64,000 nt of DNA from Gadus chalcogrammus (lineage: Eukaryota; Chordata; Actinopteri; Gadiformes; Gadidae). The DNA is taken from assembly GCF_026213295.1 (NCBI RefSeq), contig NC_079412.1, positions 20,807,760 through 20,871,759 of the forward strand, given 5' to 3'. Position numbers and translations under genes: made by a program. Numbering within the stretch: position 1 is the first letter of the stretch; every line of letters begins with the position of its first letter. Under the pieces are notes generated by a model, which was not told the origin of the DNA, did not search any database, and worked only from the letters and a program-made list of their open reading frames with translations. Positions 60,277-64,000 of this stretch are shown here, one piece after another.

Positions 60277-61378
60277 GGCACCGAGAGGAACGCGTCCTGC
60301 TTTTGGTTCAGACTGGGGGAGAGGAGGGGGCTCGTAGCCACGTGGAGGCGGGAGACGTTTAGGAGAGCCAAGCTTCTGTTTCTACCAAAATGCAAAAATA
60401 GGACGTTTGGTTGAAGTTTTGTTGTTAGTGAAGAGGAGAGGAATTATGACGGTTTGAGTTTTGTAGGGAGGGTTCGTTTTAGGGTTAGAGAGAGCAGAAC
60501 ATACGGGCTATCCTTCTGTTGCTCCTGAAACAGTGTTTACTTATACAAATATCTGAGCATCCTAAACACACAGTATTCTCCTGGACTCTGCTACGTTAGG
60601 TTGTGTGAGTAGAAGTGTATCGGTCATCAAAACAGGGAAGAATCCAGGTGACTGACATCCATATCTGATCCTATAGATAGTTTATTTTATTTTATTACAG
60701 TATATTTGATACTCGAGTGGGACTGTTGTGTTGTGGGCTTTACGTTTAAAAGCGTCACTGAAGAATGTGTGTTCTAACGACGTTACTGTTAATGCTCAAG
60801 TGTTACTTTGAGAACTCAGAGAAGGTGGCTGAAGTGACTTTGAGCGTTCAAACTGTCTTGTTCTCTGTTTCCGTTTCCGGAACAGTCCTTGAAGTGTATA
60901 GGTCAGTCGTGTCAGACTGCTGCTTTGCACTCAGTCACTACATCATCGTTTAGTAGTGGAGGGGTTGTTGGTTCAATGTCTACCAGTGGTCAGGGGCTCC
61001 CGTCACCTGATTGGATCAGGAGAAGACACTGGCGTTTGGTTTTTATGCTTTGGGGTTTTGTTTGCAATGTCGTTTATTAAGAGAAGAGAGATTTGAGCTG
61101 CACACTGGAACGGAATAAGCTCTATTCTTATGCTGTGGAGGGTGAAGGCACATAGATTTTAAAAGCTTGAAAATAGTTCTCCATATTTTTCCACCCATTT
61201 TACTCCAAGAGCAATTCAAAGGCAAAGTCAGCAGAAAACGAAAGGAAGAAATAACGCATTTTTTTTATGTGACATGTTTTTTTGCAACATAGGTTTATTA
61301 TATGCATTGCACTTGGAAGTCTAGTTGTATGTTCGAGTGTGTCGTCAATCATCCAGACATTTGAATGTTTGAAATAAA
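60277..61378 (+). other. 3' UTR of the HAD-like gene, polyadenylation signal at 61373
   Basis: About 1.1 kb of noncoding sequence follows the TGA. It ends with GAAATAAAG; the hexamer AATAAA is at 61373-61378. I see no repeat element or conserved structure inside it. Confidence 0.7.
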
Positions 61379-61699
61379 GTATTTTGTTTATTTATTTGAC
61401 AGTATTAATCTCCTGACCTGTTGTTCAATAGATTGCTAGAAAAAACGAAGTTAATTGTATCTATTGCTATTAAACAATAAAATAAATGTGATAGGTTTCA
61501 TCCCCTTTTTTATGAAGCTCAGACCCTATTGGCGGCCCGTCGCCTGTCGTACCTTCTCTGTCCACACGATGGCAGCAGGGTGTAATATGGGAACAACGTA
61601 CACGGGCTACGGGTCTAATGCGCGTGTCCGTGAGACAGAAGGCCACCTGATGGTAGGCTACCTGCGACCCGAGGCGTGAAAACCCGTCTGCCACGCTTC

Positions 61700-62107
61700 A
61701 AACTAAGACCCGGACATCTGCGCTGCGAGGCGCGTGGTGCGTGGGTAGAAGTGATGCTGGAGCGAAATTAACGCGCACATTGGAGTGACAAGTGCGCGAG
61801 TTTGTGGTGTTGCTCTTTTTGGGAGCTGAAAGCACGCGGTGGTAAGAGCTAAAGGGAGGGGGAGAGGAGAGAGAGAGAGAGAGAGAGATGGAGGGGAGAG
61901 AGACACTGTGCCAACGGTAGGAGGAAGCTGCTGGAACTGCTGAAGTCGCACCGCACGCATCTCTGGAACTATCTAACAGTGAAAACTACAGTGAGGGAGA
62001 TCTGGATGGAGAACACCTACCCAGTCCAGGGCCACCACGACCCGATCCAGGTCCACCAAGACCCGGGGTTCACCTCCTACGTCTGAAGAACCGCTCCCCG
62101 CTCTGAG
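61700..62107 (+). promoter_or_regulatory. probable promoter and noncoding first exon of a further gene
   Basis: CpG content rises from about 61560 to 62290 beside CpG-poor flanks. A GA-rich stretch (61850-61900) precedes a segment ending in a donor, CTCTGAG|GTGAGG, at 62107/62108. The segment contains an ATG (62006) that opens a 26-codon frame closed at 62084-62086, so it looks like a leader exon with an upstream ORF rather than the main coding start. No homology to QARS1, the human neighbour, could be read. What gene this is cannot be told from the window. Confidence 0.5.
62006..62086 (+). CDS. upstream ORF of 26 codons in the last gene's leader
   Basis: The frame reads MENTYPVQGHHDPIQVHQDP then GFTSYV and a stop. 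It is rich in His, Gln and Pro. It starts at CTGGATGG, a fair Kozak context, and closes 21 bp before the splice donor. It may be a regulatory uORF; alternatively it may just be chance in a short leader. I recognise no family. Confidence 0.35.
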   Translation: MENTYPVQGHHDPIQVHQDPGFTSYV

Positions 62108-62617
62108 GTGAGGCTTAGTTTTTGTTGTTGTTTTTATTTAGGACTTAACTTTTGCAGTTAAAGTGCACGCGGAGCGGCATGATGGTGTCGGTTTGGTGAA
62201 ACGCGTTACGCACGGTCGTGCGGTCGTTACGCACGGTCGTTAGTAACGCGTGTCCGCGCGCGCGGTGGATCCTTTCTGTTGTGATCGGGGGTCGCTGGTG
62301 ACAAGTTTCCGCACTGACGTCAATAAATGGACTTCCCCTAGCCCTGGCCTGGCGTTCCTCCAGGGCTGTACCGGGTTCCGGGTTTGTCTTTGCGGGGAGC
62401 AGGGGATCCTGATGCCTGCGTCCAGATGTTACTGCGTCTTTAAAGACCCCCCTCACGAGCGCCACAGCTGTTCTGGTGCTCGGCTCAACAGCTGGACCCC
62501 CCCCCCTCCCCCCTACCAGTCCGTTAGGAAGAGAGATGTCGTTAGTTATCTATGTTCTCTTCATAGTTATACCCCATCCGGTACCTTTCCTGCTTCATAA
62601 TGTCCGTAATGAGACCA

Positions 62618-62799
<182 letters not shown>

Positions 62800-63056
62800 T
62801 TGCGTGAACCTCTCTCCCTGTGAAGCTGAATTTCTCAGTGGGGGCTGTCAGTGTCTCTGTTCTACAGCGTGGCTCGCCAGGAATGGGGTGCGTTTGACAC
62901 TCTCCGTTTGTGTCTCTCCCTGTACAGAGCAGTGGACCAGGAGAATGCTGGAGACCTGGTATTGAACGTCTCTGTGGCCACACTAACATTCTATCCCTAT
63001 ATATGGAGATATAGAAAGAACACACACCATGCATCCAATACAAATCTGGACTCTAG

Positions 63057-63176
<120 letters not shown>

Positions 63177-63643
63177 GAGGAAGGGGGAGGTTGTGTGTGT
63201 GTGTGTCTGTTGAGGGCGGGGGAGGATGTGTGTGTGTGTGTGTGTGCGTTCCTATGCAGATGGATGAGGCTGTGTGTGTACATGTTAATCTGCTTTCTGG
63301 CTCCCTGAAGCTAACCATGACCGCTAACCATGACCGCTAGGCCTGACCACTAGGCCTGACCACTAGCCTCATGCTAGCAGATATCTGCTGGCTCCAGGGG
63401 ACTTTGGTAAAAAAAAAAACTCTATTCTTCTGGAGAACATTTCTCCAGTTAAATATAGAAGCTTAAGGATTTTAAAGGTCCTGGCTGACCCATTTCCAGA
63501 GACCACCACTGTTGGATCCGCCACCACTTCTACCTCCTTCAGTTATTTATTTATAAGTTTAAAAGCATGGTTCTATTTCAACCGTTATTTCAAGAGTTGA
63601 ATACAATATGGACCGGCCTGTCTGTCTCTGCGTGCTTGCATGC

Positions 63644-63674
<31 letters not shown>

Positions 63675-63734
63675 CTCTATGATTATTATTTATTATTGCT
63701 TCATATGAGGTCTGTTTGTCTTATGGTCTGCTTC

Positions 63735-63905
<171 letters not shown>

Positions 63906-64000
63906 TGTGTGTGTGTCGCAGAGAGAATAGAGGGAGGGTTGCTGCAGATAAAAGACAGAGAGGAGGGGATTCATGCATAAGAGTGGAGGAGGAATTGAGC

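Noticed and set aside
62820..62970. Possible second exon of the last gene
   Set aside because: Splice-like sites exist but the 31-bp candidate has no supported frame or homology.

Overview
The window is vertebrate nuclear DNA, almost certainly from a teleost fish. It has spliced genes with GT-AG introns, fish-type SINE and hAT relics, and a very high density of di-, tri- and tetranucleotide microsatellites and minisatellites. That tandem-repeat load recalls gadiform (cod-like) genomes, but this is inference only; the species cannot be read from the sequence. There are no prokaryotic operons, CRISPR arrays or phage genes.

Layout, all genes on the + strand. (1) 1-23114: the 3' part of a laminin beta-2 gene (lamb2). 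Twenty-six exons encode about 1413 C-terminal residues: LE repeats, the L4/LF domain, more LE repeats, then the coiled coil with its cysteine-rich beta knob, ending in YNTCQ. (2) about 24000-54281: a complete usp19 gene with a noncoding first exon and coding exons for two CS/p23 domains, the split USP protease core with an inserted MYND zinc finger, and two alternative last exons. One last exon ends in a membrane anchor (about 1618 aa). The other ends in MEEVD (about 1575 aa). The order lamb2 then usp19 in the same orientation matches the human LAMB2-USP19 neighbourhood. (3) 54926-61378: a six-exon gene for a 381-residue HAD-like protein that I cannot name, with a variant nucleophile motif (DLNNT). 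(4) from about 61800: a probable untranslated first exon of a further + strand gene, with a 26-codon upstream ORF and a splice donor at 62108. I could not recognise that gene's coding sequence before the window ends.

Every exon boundary listed was placed by GT/AG sites, and the reading phase was followed through all three genes without a break. Exon lengths and phases add up to whole codons.

The most unusual feature is in the introns. At four or more places in lamb2 and usp19 a tandem array has copied the exon-intron junction itself, so that the real 5' splice site is followed by a series of near-identical decoy donors: lamb2 exons 6 and 23, usp19 exons 5 and 16. Many other introns begin directly with a microsatellite or minisatellite, and many acceptors use poly(C) or (CT)n arrays as the pyrimidine tract. 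Other notable items are: a nested hAT insertion with a perfect target duplication; three further hAT-type MITEs and a BED-finger transposase remnant; a piggyBac-like element holding GC-rich palindromes; a 5S-rRNA-derived SINE; an 800-bp polypurine array; an inverted 32-bp palindromic satellite; inverted repeats flanking the last lamb2 exon; and a CAG/polyQ and polyThr insertion in usp19.
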